A stretch of 41,740 bases of DNA from Anaerovibrio slackiae. GTDB taxonomy: Bacteria > Bacillota > Negativicutes > Selenomonadales > Selenomonadaceae. The notes beneath the pieces were generated by a model. It was not told the origin of the DNA, did no database searches, and worked only from the letters and a program-made list of their open reading frames with translations. Below, one piece after another: positions 41,568 through 41,740 of the stretch. The stretch covers positions 1 through 41,740 of the forward strand of contig NZ_VUNR01000028.1 in the NCBI RefSeq assembly GCF_009695585.1, written 5' to 3'. A program made the translations under genes and the position numbers. Each line of letters starts with the position of its first letter. Positions within the stretch are counted from its first letter, which is position 1.

Positions 41568-41618
41568 CAGGCTGTCTGAGTGATATTTTGCGTATCACAG
41601 GGGCAGCCTGCTTTTTTT
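41568..41618 (+). terminator. Terminator of the AGCS symporter gene
   Basis: CAGGCTG (41568-41574) pairs with CAGCCTG (41604-41610), with an inner stem TGATA/TATCA (41581-41597), followed by a T run. Confidence 0.85.
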
Positions 41619-41637
41619 ATCTTAATGTGGCAGAAGA

Positions 41638-41740
41638 CTCCCTGCCTCTATAGGCGGGAGATGAATGCCACGTCCACCGAATTTACGCAAGTAATTGAGG
41701 TGGACAATAGAACATAGTGGTGATATAATAGTAAGTGACA
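41638..41740 (+). mobile_element. Possible IS200/IS605-type element end with outward-reading promoter
   Basis: A hairpin CTCCC(T)GCC/GGCGGGAG (41638-41660) with a short loop is followed by TGGACA (41701-41706) and TATAAT (41724-41729), spaced by exactly 17 bases and reading out of the window. Subterminal imperfect hairpins and such a promoter are common at IS200/IS605 and tnpB ends. No coding part is in view, so this is tentative. Confidence 0.35.

Noticed and set aside
1-41740. tRNA or rRNA genes
   Set aside because: No cloverleaf with a TTC-arm consensus and no rRNA-like segment was found on reading both strands by eye.

Overview
The window reads as a chromosomal segment of a diderm Firmicute, most likely a Negativicute of the Selenomonas/Mitsuokella type. 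It combines Firmicute-style control (an S-box SAM-I riboswitch before metK, a glycine riboswitch before an AGCS symporter, strong AGGAGG ribosome binding sites) with an outer-membrane-type polysaccharide export protein. The genus is an inference; no rRNA or marker phylogeny is available here.

Layout. (1) 1-1118, minus strand: the end of a replication module with a DnaC-like helicase loader and a small putative DNA-binding protein. (2) 1119-1877: a long AT-rich non-coding stretch with a large hairpin and a TATAAT promoter whose -35/-10 spacer holds a run of nine G. (3) 1878-35995: one large surface polysaccharide locus, all plus strand except two minus-strand Rpn-type nuclease genes. It holds export and chain-length proteins, an XRE regulator, a 4,6-dehydratase/aminotransferase pair, a priming phosphosugar transferase, three glycosyltransferases, Wzx, Wzy, and a full five-enzyme route to UDP-2,3-diacetamido-2,3-dideoxy-mannuronic acid (wbpA, B, E, D, I homologues scattered over 25 kb). 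Decoration genes are many: two or three acyl/acetyltransferases, an N-formyltransferase, a FemAB/GNAT-like protein, a deacetylase-like protein, two asparagine-synthase-type amidotransferases, a broken MBOAT module and a complete dltA-B-C-D-X set. (4) 36151-41528: housekeeping genes metK, dapB, asd and an AGCS symporter with their own promoters, riboswitches and terminators. (5) The right edge looks like the start of an IS200/IS605-like element.

The most striking signal is a set of G homopolymer runs at control points of the polysaccharide locus: G9 inside the main promoter spacer, G9 at a frameshift in a hexapeptide acyltransferase, G8 near the 3' end of a GNAT gene where one more G would extend the frame to overlap the next start codon, and G6 at the frameshift in dltA. 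In the acyltransferase and dltA one extra G would restore a full-length family-typical protein. This looks like a multi-gene slipped-strand phase-variation system acting on how much polysaccharide is made and how it is decorated. Homopolymer sequencing error is the main rival explanation.

Two further systems stand out. The Dlt set carries a 51-residue DltX-like microprotein ending in the FIYNNF motif, placed after dltD, in what seems to be a diderm capsule locus. The two Rpn nuclease genes, which are direct repeats about 14 kb apart, each contain a perfect internal Shine-Dalgarno and start codon for a small C-terminal protein, matching the gene-within-gene RpnL/RpnS toxin-antitoxin arrangement.
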